Assembly (NCBI GenBank): GCA_022496205.1
Contig: WTXD01000067.1
Coordinates: 1 to 64,000 of the forward strand
Direction: 5' to 3'
DNA: 64,000 nucleotides
Source of the DNA: Gloeopeniophorella convolvens
Taxonomy: Eukaryota; Basidiomycota; Agaricomycetes; Russulales
Shown: piece after piece, positions 1-11,377 of the stretch
How positions within the stretch are numbered: position 1 is the stretch's first letter
How the letters are laid out: each line of letters begins with the position of its first letter
Program-made: the position numbers and the translations under genes
The notes under the pieces: generated by a model
Seen by the model: only the letters and a program-made list of their open reading frames with translations
What the model was told of the DNA's origin: nothing
Database searches by the model: none

Positions 1-163
1 ATGTACGTCTGCTTCAGGTCCTGGGCGCCTCCAAGCATGTTCGCGTAAACTTGGCGAACAAGATGCACATTCGGGCCTCTCTGGAATAGGCTCTCAGAGT
101 GGTAGTTCTGACCGTGCGGGAACAGGTCGTTCTAAGGACGTATAAGCTCAGCGGGATTCCGGA

Positions 164-978
164 TCAGGTGACGGGATCGAAAACGACGGTGCCCGCGAAG
201 ACTGTGCGGCGCTGCTCGTGCAGTTTGAGAATGAACTCGGTGCAAACGCCGGGTTGGAGCTTCCACCGTGAATCCCCCAGAAGAGCTCCGGATTCTCATC
301 CTTGCTTGCAGTAAGGAGGTTACCGGAGGCTGTGACCACGGATACCTAGGGAAAAAATAAGACATAGTCATGGAATATATAAAGCATACGGACCTGAATC
401 AGATTGTCAATGGCCAAGCCGTGTTGGCCACTGAGGTAACCGAGTCCGCCACCAAGAAGGAAGCTATATGGGAAGGTTAGGCTTGCGACTCCGCCAGGAA
501 AGAGTTATTACTTGCCCTCCGACATCAGTCTGCTGTTATGGGTAAGCAGCGAAGAGATAACTCGGTGAAAGGTAGAACCTACATGGTTGAACTTGCCGGC
601 GACGGCGGCCAATCCATGCTTGATAGCGGCTTTGTCGACCGTGGACCAGATGGCTCCTCCGCCAATGCGAGCCGTGCGTACTTCTGCGTCAACGAACGTA
701 TAGTCCAGGTAGCGGGAAAGGTCGACAACGAGCCCACCCTCGACTGAGGAAGAGCCTGCGTGGTTGCACACACCTCCGCGAATGGCGACAGAAAGGCTGT
801 TGATGCGCGCATACTGAAGCGCGAGGCTGACGTCGTCCGCATCCCTCACGAGCGCGACGATGCTTGCGCGACGCTCAGTGTTCGCTGCCCAGCGAGCAAT
901 GACTTGGGAATAGTCAGGATGATCAGGAGTGACAAGATCACCTTTGAATAAGTTCTTAAAGGAGGAGAAAGTAAACAT
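164..978 (-). pseudogene. Berberine-bridge-like FAD-linked oxidase, frameshifted
   Basis: Flavin-dependent oxidase of the BBE-like / PCMH-type FAD-binding family, N-terminal FAD domain. Reading leftwards from ATG at 978, the exons are 978-583, 529-516, 463-394 and 345 onward. Family hallmarks are AIRGG..NHAG in exon 1, NHTDVGG followed by LLGGGLGYLSGQHGLAIDN across exons 1-3, and NPELFWGIHGG in exon 4. The second intron (515-464) has a GC donor (GCAAGT) and the first ends in a CAGCAG tandem acceptor. At about 250-254 one base is missing, so the expected SNFGVCTEF continues only in the next frame, and that frame stops at 166-164. I therefore call it a pseudogene, although a single sequencing error could explain the shift. 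Nothing further left matches convincingly, and the C-terminal domain is not visible before the window edge. Confidence 0.75.
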
Positions 979-1819
979 GCTGTGTATGAAGAGGACCTGG
1001 CGATGCATTTCCTCCAAAACATGCAGCCCTTTTATAATGGGAAGCTTGAATATCAGGGTACCGGCCAAAGCATCGAGGCGGCGGGCTGAGAAATTCCGCT
1101 CGTTAATTCCGATGCCATTCTGTATAATCATGGAAGTGTCAACTTCTAGGACGTGGAAGTAGATTAAGAGATGGGTACCTGCATATATCAGCCTTCGGTG
1201 GTGCTGCCATCGACACAAACTCCTATCGCGACGAGAAGGACATTCTTATTGAGATACCCTAGTCCCAAAAGCCCAGCCGACTGCCAGGTTCGTTCCTCGG
1301 ACAGAAGTCAGGCCCGGTGCACGTGTATACCATGCGCAAAGGCGTATATGAGAATCTCTGTAAGGATCATCCTCTGCGACGTCGTATGCGTTTTCGACAC
1401 CTCGACAAGACTTCGCCCCATGACAAAAAGCACTTTTTGGTCAAGACATTACCATAATACGCGGCTAATGAACGATCGAGTGCGGGGAGATGGCGCACGG
1501 ATGAAGTGCAACACTTACTGGAAGGTGTCAGACGTCAGATGTGTAAAATGATGAATGCTGCAACCGCCTTGTTCTCCACGCTAAGTAACGCGGAGAGGCG
1601 GCATTCGAGAGCCACTGGACCGCCGTCTTGTCACGTTTATGGCGCGTCGGGTACAGGGCGTGGCGTATAAGAGTGAAGATGCGCCCCTACTTTTGCATGC
1701 CTCATGATGGGACGTCTTCAGAATAATCGGTGAGAATAAATTAAGGGATCTGCGACTCAGAAGTTAACCCTATTTCTGATCACAGAGAGCATAGCTAGAT
1801 CGGCGTGGGCTGTCATGTC
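979..1819. other. Spacer upstream of the FAD oxidase
   Basis: Open frames here are short and unlike known proteins. The stretch lies between the start codon of the minus-strand oxidase and the target duplication of the KDZ transposon, so it probably holds the oxidase promoter. No convincing TATA motif stands out. Confidence 0.4.
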
Positions 1820-1827
1820 AAAATCGG

Positions 1828-1953
1828 CACCTGTCATTCCCCATTGATACGCTATATCTAGCCTGTCGTATCGATCAAGCGTCGTGCTAATTTCAGCGTA
1901 AGGTTTTTCCCCTCCCCCTCGACGAATAGCTCGATGATTAATTCGTCGACTCT
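1828..1953 (+). repeat. Left terminal inverted repeat of the KDZ element
   Basis: It matches the reverse complement of 11378-11503 over 126 bp with scattered substitutions, and the first 57 bp are identical. Target duplication AAAATCGG lies immediately outside at 1820-1827. Confidence 0.93.
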
Positions 1954-2458
1954 GCCTCGCTCCCCTAAAGTAAGAACGACCGTTCCTTCCCTGTCAACGT
2001 CTTGTCAACGTGGCCTTCCGAATCCGTCATCGGAACTTCGGTGCGGTTCCGCCTTGTCACCGGTCGCCTGTGGCTGTGACGTCCGGGTCTCGGGAGTCTA
2101 ATGCAACCCGAGGCGGCGAGGCCGGGACCTTCCGCCATTTGCCGAAAGCAGCGCGCGTTCACGCGCAGCCCTCACGGGAGTTCACACGATCCCTGCAGTA
2201 GAAATGCGTAGTTTTATTGTGTCCAGTGGATAATACTGTTGGTTTATTGGGTCCTAGTGTGACTGTTAATAGAGCGTACTAAGGAATGTGCATGTACAGC
2301 TGTTTGTTGATCACCAACATGAGTGCACGTGCTCGTGGGTCTGTTGATTGTTGATCGTTGATCGGTCGCCGCACGTGATCTGTGTTTAGCCTCGACGCGT
2401 CCCACGCCCGCATCCCCTAACCTCACGTCCCTAACGCCTCACGCTCCTCCCCAGCAAG

Positions 2459-5400
2459 ATGGATAAGTTCAAGGGAAAGGGGTCCTCGCGCAGGTATGCT
2501 GTTCACACATCGCGCTTGAACTCCCTCGTTCCGTCTGTCAACCGCACAACCCACAATATGTCAGCGCGTCGGGGACGGATGGCAGCAGCAGCAAAGCGGA
2601 GGGCGGAGGCCATCAGAGGTGAGCACTGCCCTACATATGAATACAGCTGACCTATGTATCCCATGCTCTCAGAGCTGGGTGTCTCTGACAGGATGGACGT
2701 CGAAAATATGGACGCGAGTGGCCCAGTAACCGAAATCATCGAAGAATCTTCGTTTGCCTTTGGCCTGGTGGCCCCGGGAGATGAAGGATTCGACTTCAGC
2801 CACGAGGGAGGTGAGTTCGAAGTCTACGAAACAGTCGCGGATGAGGTCGCGGGCCTCTATAGTGATAAGTAAGTCATCTCCGCGCAGTGCAACCACCTTC
2901 CACCAAACACGAGGATTTGCCAGGCCGCGTTACACCGACCGACGCAATCGACGTAACCGCGTTGAAGCAAACACTTCGAACTGGTTACTGCAGATTGAGG
3001 ACTTGGTTTCGGCCTACCTGTACTATCAACACAAATCTTCCAAGACGCGCGCCAGCCCCGACGTCGCCTCAGCAGAAACTGAAGGAAACATCAATGTTGA
3101 TGCCTCTGCAAATGGTGAGGCATCCCTCGGATGCCTTGAAATCGAAGTTGTAGACATCTTCGGTGAGTGCAATGCCTCGCGCGGGACCTGTCATTGATAA
3201 TATGGCCGCCAGATCGTAGCTCGCGACGCTTCGTGTCCGAGCTTACTGACAAGTTCCCAAATGTCACCCTCCTGCGAGGTGGCTGCTTAGGGACTTCTCC
3301 ACTCCACCCGACTGTAGCGTTGTCCGTCCGAACACTTGAGCTGTACCGTCAGACGCACCGCGTCTGCCCCAAGCTCAGCATACAAGCACAAGTCCGCATG
3401 CTTTGTCACATGCATAATGTGAGTGAGACCTTGATGTGTTTGCTCATGACAGTGACTGACGCCGGTCCAGGTTCCCTATCGAAGCTATCTCTGCCATCAA
3501 TTTTCCGAAGCCTTCGACATATATCTTGAGATTCTCCACCGCGTCGATTTACGTGTCAACACAGTGCTCAAGCGTGACACCTCCGATTGGCGGCTGCGCA
3601 ATACATGCCCTGCCTGCTTCTACAAACTCAAGGACGAGCCGTTGCTTCAATTCTCGTTCTTATGTGAGATGGATGGCAACAATTCACTCAAACGTGTGGA
3701 CATGTCAAACAGAGGACAAATAGAGCGTCCTGACACGCGGACATTCCGCACGGACTACTGGCTCACGCCCCAGCAAGTCGATGTCTTCAAGGACGAAGTC
3801 AACAACTCGGTAAGCGTGCTCTATAGTGGTCGGTCTTCGATCATTGTATCACCCTTCGCTTGGTTTGCAGCACAGCAATGTCGGCAACGAAGTCCCAAAT
3901 GACGACGCGCACGGCGTGGTGGATGATACCGACGCATGGGTGGATGATGACGACGCGCCCCCAATTACCATGTGTCAAGAGCGCTGGCGTAACGCTGGCC
4001 CAGAACAACGCAAACGAATGTTCGCGATGTTCGCAGAAAGTGGGATTTTTGTCGTCGCATGCCGCCATGGTAATATCCTGCTTGCATGCGATATGATCCG
4101 CAGCGGCGAATTGTAAGTTGCCCCTTCCACTTTCTATATATACAAGTACTGAATGGCGCGCGGAAGATCAAAGTACCCCCTTGCCCTGGTCGACAAGCTC
4201 ATGAACGTCCACGGAGCCAACATCGCATGTGGCTACGACATCGGTTGCGTCTTTTCGAAGACACTTGCATCAAGTTCGCTGGGTCCACGCGCTCGCGACC
4301 TCAATCTGCGGATGGTTGTGGGTTCGTTCCATGGTCATGCACACAATCGCGTGTGCCAGTTGGACTGGCACCCGCACCATGTTCCAGGGATGGGCCGGGC
4401 TGACTTCGAGGGCTGCGAGCGCATCTTTGCGTCCTCGAACGCCTTGGCGTCTGGAGTCCGTTACGCGACAACGTTCCATCGCCACCAGGCTATTGAACAA
4501 CATTTCACGTTTTGGGACGAGGAGAAGTATGCGGCACTCAGTAAGTGGCCATGGTTCCTCGGGTTTCAGTTGCTAATCCACATCGAGGTCGTTATTTATC
4601 GAATCACTATCGGCAGGCACTCAAGATCGTCGAGGACCACCCTGCACGGCTGAAGCAGATTCAAAGCGCGCACAACATCTCAGACAATGACTTCGAGCGC
4701 TACTTGAAGGCTGAGAAGACGTATCTCGAAAGTCTAAAAGCCGAGCCGCCGGCGGACAGCCTTCAGTTCGAATACGTTGAAGCCCTGGATGCCCTCGAGG
4801 TGCACCGGTACGTCCCATAGCATCTGATCTCTGCGCATATAGTAACCTGTCCAGCATGAACTGGGCGGCCACGCAGACGAGCATCAGGTCGATGTACGGC
4901 GCGATTGCGACCGCCACTATAGCTACTGCCATGAACAAAGCGGTCCGGAAAGCAAACTCGCTGGCAAAGCGAATTGACAACGCCGAGGCGCACGCCGCAT
5001 TTCTTGAAGAGCAAATAGAGTTGAGTGGTGAGCGTTGGGCGGTGACTTCGCCCGAATACGTCGCAACGAAGCAGAAAATCGCGGAACGGAACTACCGGAA
5101 GGCCCTGGACGAGCTCGAACGCCTCGTCGTCCAGCGGCTTTTCGAATTGTCCAAGCTGAACGTTTCAGGAACAGGTACGCCCCCCCCCCCCCGGTTCGAA
5201 GGACGCTTGAGTCTTAGTAGATGGGGAACCTCATAGGCTACAAACTTCGTACGCACATAGCTAAGGCCCTCACCCGCCGCTCCGAGGCTATTCGGAAGGC
5301 CCTCGCGCGATATAACGAAGAGGCGCGGCGGCTCAGCCCTCCGCGGCCTGCTCTGAGTTGGAAGGAGATCGTTGAGTACTCGTTCCTTGGCGAGTTCGAC

Positions 5401-5883
5401 CTCCTGCGACATTCACGGCGCGATGTACGCCAGGAAGATTGGGCGCGACCTGCGAATCGCGAGGCGACAATCCAATATCTCGAACTCCAGCGCGCGCATG
5501 AAGAACTTGCCCGACTGGAAGTCGAAATCCCTCGGCTCCGCACCCGGATGGTCGACGAGCGTCGTGAGTATGAGGCTGCAATAAGTGCCATTGAGCACTC
5601 TGACGCGCCGCTCGCCCACGAGTTGCGAATCCGCTGGGCACGTCGGCGGCTGATTAATGAGTTGCACGAGAGTCGTTTGCACTGGATCGTTACGCTCCCC
5701 ACATACAAGGGAGCCCGCAACACAGGTGTCAGGTTGGGTAGTGCCGCTGAGCCAGCCAGCGACGATGTACTTACGCGCGAATCGTTTGCGGAGCCGCCAG
5801 ACGACGTACTTGAGGAGAATGAGGATGCGCTCGCTGAAGAGGTTGAAGCTTTGGATATATTCATTGATAACATTGTAGACTAG
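2459..5883 (+). CDS. KDZ family transposase, 980 residues, 10 exons
   Basis: Presumed cut-and-paste transposase that moves this element. Exons: 2459-2618, 2673-2868, 2924-3162, 3213-3418, 3471-3809, 3871-4112, 4167-4540, 4588-4807, 4855-5174, 5237-5883. They sum to 2,943 bases, all phases agree and there is no internal stop. Family features in order: a basic RRYTDRRNRRNR stretch (about 118-130), the cysteine motif CPACFYKL (about 313), MDGNNSLKR (about 334), CGYDIGC (about 482), FHGHAHNRVCQLDWHP (about 515-530), MGRADFEGCERIF (about 536) and the coiled-coil tail beginning GTGYKLRTHIAKAL. The aspartates in MDGN and YDIG and a glutamate in DFEGCE are the likely RNase H-fold catalytic residues; that assignment is inference from the family. 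Introns are 47-62 bp, and the ninth contains a 13-base C run. The ATG at 2459 is the first in frame. Confidence 0.93.
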
Positions 5884-6669
5884 CTGTATCCCCTTGCAAT
5901 GGAGTTTTGATTCTCTCGAAACTCGTATAGTTAACGTATCAGACGACCTCGAATAACGTTACATCGAGATGCGCACGCGACTGTCTTGCATACGCTCGCC
6001 GAAACAATTGCAAGGTGCAACGGTGCTATGCGAATGTGCCAGTGGTGATGTCACCTCAGAGTGCTACCGAGCACTCCGACACGCCGGTGCATACCGTGGC
6101 GCATCACGCCTTCGATGCGGGGGTCCTGGGGACTTCCTCCACCCGCTGTGTAAGGCTCGATGAACGTAGGGACAAGCCTGTGATGGGTTATTTGAACGCG
6201 GGTGACACCGCCCTTGGTAACAGGGGTAGTGACAGAGACCGAAGGGCCACTGAGACCGATGGCCGTGAAGAGCCTTGAAGCGGTGTCTTGGATGCTCTTC
6301 TGCATGTTCTTGCAAATGTGACGCATCCTGGTTGGGCTGCCAGGATCCGAGCTAACTTCAGGCAGAGGACTCGCTGCTGCATGGCCCAAGCGGATTGCGG
6401 AAACCTCAGCAGTTGTGTGATACAGCCAACACAGCATAGCGGGGGGCCAGTTGCATGCTCAGTGATGTTATCATCATAGTAAGATTGTTATACACATAGG
6501 TTGTATGCACAACCAAGGCTTTAGTGAGATTGCAATCGTGTAACGAGATTGTGGTCTCGCGTGGCGTTGGGCCGGCGTTGACAGCTGCAGTGACAGGTCG
6601 AGAGTTAGTGCAGATCCCAAGAAGCATGTTCAACAACACACCTCGTTGAACTCCTTGTTGCGCACCACC
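5884..6669. other. Spacer between KDZ transposase and second gene
   Basis: About 790 bp separate the transposase stop from the next ATG. It must hold the transposase 3' end and the promoter of the second gene. On the minus strand it also carries the small open frame listed separately. No inverted repeats or other known motifs were seen. Confidence 0.4.
6051..6326 (-). CDS. Candidate small antisense gene inside the KDZ element, 91 residues
   Basis: Open frame from ATG at 6326 to TGA at 6051 between the transposase and the second element gene, on the opposite strand. Third codon positions are mostly C or G with typical fungal codons (AAG, ATC, GTC, ACC), which argues for real coding. The protein is basic, includes RLFTAIGLSGPSVSVTTP near the middle and has no recognised motif. 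An upstream exon is possible, because the frame stays open to 6437. No homologue is recognised. It could also be a chance frame or a relic of an inserted gene. Confidence 0.3.
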   Translation of the reverse strand: MRHICKNMQKSIQDTASRLFTAIGLSGPSVSVTTPVTKGGVTRVQITHHRLVPTFIEPYTAGGGSPQDPRIEGVMRHGMHRRVGVLGSTLR

Positions 6670-8312
6670 ATGTCCCAGCCCCTCGTCTCCTCCTCCGGCC
6701 GCAAGATCAAGTATACCCCATCCTCGTTCCAAGCAGTCTTGCAAGGCCGTGGCCTGGAGCCGCAGCGTGCAACGGAAGCAGGAGCAAGAGCAGAGGCCCG
6801 CGAGGGTTGTCGTGCTGACGAGCGCCACGACAAACTTGCAGGAAAAGGCGTCCACGTCAGTTACTTGGAACTGCGAAAGGATACGCGTGGAGTCCCATAC
6901 GAGAGCGATGGCTCACATGCAGGGGTGGTCAGGAAAACGTTTGCGGATGCCCTGGATTGCGTAAGTTCGAACTGCTCTCGATCTACGCGGTCCGACTTAC
7001 ACGTGCAAGGTCACGATGCTCGATCGCGTGGGCGGCGGCTTCTCGTTGCTCCTGCACGCTCCCGGCTTTTTGCCAGCAAACCGGACTCTCACGCCGGACA
7101 ACATTGTCGTTGACGGGTACATCCCCCCTCGCGAGGCTACCAACCACAAGGACGCTCTGCAAGAGCCCATCAAAAACATTGTCGAGATCTTTGCGAGAGA
7201 TGTCGCTCTGCCATACCTGCATCGCACGCAAGAGTACTACGAGGCTTCGCTGATACCACACGAGTTGACGCATGTCTCCGACCCCGCCAGCATAGCCCTT
7301 GCCCCAAGCAGTGGCAGTTCTCACATCCGTTTTCGCCCAATTCCGCGCCTCCCCTTGTTCGAGGATGACAATGACGACGAGGAGATGTTTTCCTCGTACG
7401 ATCGACAGATGGGCTGGGACACCCTCACCGCCGAGCTCCTGCGTATGGGTCCCCGTGGCTCGACCCCCCCGCGTGAGTGCTCAACCATCAATTAACTTTT
7501 CAAGGCTGACCACTTGGCACTGCACCTAGCTCCGGCCTCTTCGAGCAGTGTGGAGACCCCCAGATCAAATAACGTGACCGTCCGACCGCAGCGCGTGCGC
7601 ACTCGCTCTGAGCCACCCATCCTCGAGCCAACCCCCCCCTTGCAGTCTTCCAACGAGTCGTCGTTCAAACGCACTCCCACTCCTGCACAGCGGCGTGCTG
7701 CTTTCGTGCCAACTCGTCTACTCACCTCCGACACTCTCGCGCCAACGAACAAGTCGGCCCGCAATGCGTTCATTTCTCCGGGCTCAGAGGACTCGCTCCC
7801 ACCGCTCCGTTTCGAACCGCCTCGTGCAGCTGACGCATCTCAGCTCCGCCACCGTGGCACAGAGGCCCCGGATACACACCGCGAGCACGACTGGAACGTC
7901 GCTGCTGCTGTGAGAACATCAACTCTCACGCATGACGATGGTCAACTTTACTCGGGCATTGGGCCCATAACGGATGGCGTCCTCAAGAAATTGAAGGTCC
8001 CAGCTGACGTCTGTTCAAGATTACGCATCTTGGCAGGGTCTCATCCATCATCGGAATGGATGGCGCGGCTTCAAGCCCCACTCTACGGGCTCAATGCCGG
8101 TCAGGCTACCGCCGTTTCTGTCGCGATAGCAGCAGACTTTGGCATGGACCTCGCCTTGGTGCACGGGAAAGTGAGTACTTGAAACTATCTGTGGGCTGAG
8201 ATCGTAACTAACACATCCCGTTTAGAATCGCACCTCCTCCTGCCTGATCTTGGTCGCAGTTATGATGACTGTAGCTTTCTTCTCGCTCGTCGCGTTCGTG
8301 TTTTTTGCTTGA
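6670..8312 (+). CDS. KDZ-element accessory protein with C-terminal membrane helix, 493 residues
   Basis: Unrecognised protein encoded by the transposon. Exons: 6670-6960, 7010-7472, 7530-8170, 8226-8312, totalling 1,482 bases with consistent phases. Introns are 49, 57 and 55 bp with GTAAGT or GTGAGT donors. The protein starts MSQPLVSSSGRKIKYTPSSF. The middle has an ordered-looking part (about 97-200, including VDGYIPPREATNHKDAL) and an acidic patch FEDDNDDEEMF. Residues about 255-350 are rich in Ser, Pro and Arg. The last 28 residues come from a separate exon and form a hydrophobic segment (SCLILVAVMMTVAFFSLVAF), so a tail-anchored or single-pass membrane protein is likely. No transposase or nuclease motif is visible. 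Its place between the transposase and the third gene suggests a role in the element's life cycle; that is inference. Confidence 0.82.
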
Positions 8313-8508
8313 TCTCAATATACTCAGCTCGCCGGTTTGCCCTTCTTGTCCAGTTTTCTTGCTTGCAGGTTACAATCACGTGCGTTCGTTGGTTGACAGG
8401 TCTTGAGCTAGTGGCTTGGAGGATCCTCGCGGGTCCTCACCCTTCTTTTTTTTTTCACCCATCACGACCACGTAGGCCCCCTGCTGTACCCCCTCCATAG
8501 TGTTGAAC

Positions 8509-10496
8509 ATGTTGTCTAATCCTACCGCGCAAAAACGAAAGCAAAGACAGGCATCGCGGCCACACGCGACCCGGCCCAAGCTCACGCAGACGGCACTTGA
8601 GGATGTTCGCGCGCGTCGACAGGAAGCAAACAACGCGTACGCTGAGAGTCTCCATGCCCTGGCATTAGACATCAAGAGCAAAATCAATGACATCGCAGCG
8701 AAGTACAAGAAGAGCTACGACACAGTTGAGAGCAACCTCAACCTTGGCACTGGCCGCTTTGGTAAGGGGAAGCACGAGAAAGCGAGTGCCTGGCACGCGT
8801 ATCAATGGAAACTTGGTCAGAACTCAAAAGAAAACAAAGGTAAGCGTTGCAGGTCATTCGCCGTACATTACCGCGTTGAAAAAAAAACCCCTTAGACGCG
8901 TCTGAGGAGGTAGAATTTGCCCAGCGTCCAACACTGCGAGCTGTCGAGTATCATGCCCTTACTCAAGAGGAGAAGAACGAGATGATCAAAGAGTATGAAG
9001 AGTACCGAGAGACCCGACGCGTTGGAGAATGGATGACAGCACAATCAAAGACGAACGATGTAGTCTCCACTTTATCAAGGGTGGAGCTCGAGGTAAGGCC
9101 TAGTCATAGCACATAGCACGCAGCGTAACTAATACATCAATCAGCTTGCCAACCTTGAGGCGCGTACGAAAGCCGCAGCCCTACTCTTTGTTGTCCGAGG
9201 GGATGTCGACCATCCAATGAAGCCAATCACGTTCGCAACCAAGGGCCTCTTACAGTTCATCGACATGGCCCTTGGGATCGACACAGGTGATTTTTTGTCA
9301 CGTCTTGAAGGTTTTGCAACGCATGGCATCAAAGGTAATCTATGCCAGCATCTCTAGCACTAACCCTCATAACTAATGTCCTCTTAAGGTGCCGCAAATG
9401 CTCACGCAAAAATGAACTTGACGCTCTTGCGACAGACCGTCAACACCCTGATCACAACAGGGCTTCGTAAGTTTGTGCCCTGCGTACATGTCGTGCCCTC
9501 ACTTACACCAGCATACAGGGAACGTTACTGGTGACGCAGATATTGACATGAAGTGGGGCGCTGGGTACTGGCATAAGATCGTGAAGACTCACCGCGTGAT
9601 CATCAAGTGCTGGCCCCCCAACATCACGTTTGCGTGCCTCACCAAATCTTGTGGCAGTATTGGCGACCTCCGCGTGCTGCTAACTGAGTGGGAGGAGGGT
9701 AAGACATACTGGGCCAAACTTACCGATAGAGAGTTTTCCGAAGAGGAACGCGAGCGCAACAACAAAATCAAGGCAGGTTTGCTTCCACCCGACAAGCGGC
9801 GCAAGTCTCGTAATGACAAGGGGAAGAGCCGCGAGAAGTCTCGCAAGTCTTCATCCAAAGTCCCGCGGCCACATCCTATAAGTGCAGCAATTATTGATGA
9901 CTCCGAGGACGAGGATGAGAACGAGAACGAGGGTGAGATTGAAAATGGAGATGAGGCCGAGGACGGTGAGAACGATGCTGCCAAAGACGACGACAGCAGC
10001 AGCAGCAGCAGCGACAACAACAACAACATCAACATCAACATCAACGGTGGCGGCAGCGGCAGCGGCGATCATTCCCTCAGTGGTAGTCCCTCAAAGAAAC
10101 GGCGGATCGAGAAGGAGAACATCCCACCCAACGAAAGTAGCCTAGGTCCGTCTGTGCCATTTCCGTCACGCGATTATCATCTTACTTGGCCTATCAGATC
10201 TCTTTTTGCCTGCTCGCACAGTGGTGGCCCCAGCAATCAACGACTTGCCCCATCAGCTGCAGTCTGGTGGCGCACTCATGCAGACCTTCGGCAGTCATTC
10301 AATTGCTAACGGCGCACATCCTCCCTCGCTCATATCCCCATATTCCACCACCAGTCTTTGGGACCCCTCCAACTCACTACTCGGCCCCCCTTCTGGCAGC
10401 CTGCTGGACGAATTGTATGACACAAATTGGCTGGCCTCAAACGCACCCGCTACCCCCACAAGTAGCCTACACATCCCTGGTGGCATGCAGTTCTGA
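8509..10496 (+). CDS. KDZ-element accessory protein with WP-type motif and acidic tail, 573 residues
   Basis: Unrecognised protein, third gene of the KDZ element. Exons: 8509-8839, 8896-9092, 9145-9334, 9389-9466, 9519-10145, 10198-10496, totalling 1,722 bases in phase. The N-terminus is basic (AQKRKQRQASRP), followed by a likely helical region with charged runs such as TQEEKNEMIKEYEEYRE. Residues about 291-334 hold a compact motif, HRVIIKCWPP then about 15 residues then GDLRVLLTEWEEG and YWAKLT. Residues 350-385 are very basic (DKRRKSRNDKGKSREKSRK) and are followed by an acidic Glu/Asp stretch and Ser, Asn and Gly runs encoded by trinucleotide repeats near 9995-10060. PSKKRRIEKEN looks like a nuclear localisation signal. 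A nuclear DNA- or chromatin-associated role is plausible but unproven. A gene at 39.8-41.7 kb on the minus strand shares the WP-type motif. Confidence 0.82.
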
Positions 10497-11377
10497 CATG
10501 GCGGCCGGTTCGTTCCCTTGCTGATTCTTCCACGTTCTTGACTGATGCACGCAAAGATCTCTTGAAGATATGTTTTGTAGGAGGATCTCAAGTATGTGAT
10601 CCGTCTCGACCATGTATGTGCATACACAACATCCATATTCCACTGGCAACCCTACTGACACGCTCGTCTTGCGCTCGCCATCCAGCCATTGAGTCTTGTC
10701 CAGGTCATAGCCGCGTTCCAGGCATCCCCCTCCCTTCCTCCTTGTTTGTCTTGCCAGCGTCACAGCACGCATCTATCGTATCTATTACTTAATAAACTGG
10801 CCATCTATATGCATCTGTATTTATGTATTATATAGTTCTTGAATGCGGGAGGGTGTAGGCCTCTCCGCGCTGCGTCTCAATGCCATTGTGTTCGACTTAT
10901 TAAAGTCCGCATAGATCACGTGTGCGCACTGTTGATCAATCAACAAGTGGCGCGTTTCGGTTCGGCGGCCCGGGGTATCAGCAGCGGAGAACAAACCGTG
11001 AGAAGTTCCACTTCTGTTGATTGGGTAGTACATGGTTGCACAATTTCTATATAGGTTCTACACCGCTCCTCAACACTATTATAGGCATATTTTGAGCTCC
11101 TGAAGGACTGGTACCCCTTCGTGAGTCGCAGCCACGTAGGTGCCAGAGGGGAACACACAAGGAACGCATGCAGCGGGACGGAACACCCCACGTGAGCGGA
11201 AGTAGACTCCCGAAGCTCCCGAGGTCTCTTCCGAGGTCCGGAAGCTCCCTCGCGGAAGCCACGTGTACGGAACAGAGCGCACCGAGAGCCCATGACAGAG
11301 AAGCCCGGAGGCTGCCGGGAAACAGTGACAGAGAAGACAGGGACCAACGATGCAGGTTCGTTTAGATGGGATGGGAT
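10497..11377. other. KDZ element 3' non-coding region
   Basis: No gene seen between the third element gene and the right inverted repeat. The AT-rich stretch around 10785-10850 (AATAAAC, TATGTATTATATAG) could serve for transcript ending. Around 10900-10945 GATCACGTG and GTTGATCAATC occur; similar words (CACGTGATC, GTTGATCG) lie inside the left end at 2340-2380 and may be subterminal protein-binding sites. Confidence 0.35.

Noticed and set aside
5238..5873. Minus-strand 211-codon frame opposite the last transposase exon
   Set aside because: Serine-rich shadow of the transposase coiled-coil exon, which is well supported.
9589..10072. Minus-strand Leu/Ser- and Val/Asp-rich frames
   Set aside because: Shadows of the trinucleotide repeats and acidic tail of the third KDZ gene on the other strand.
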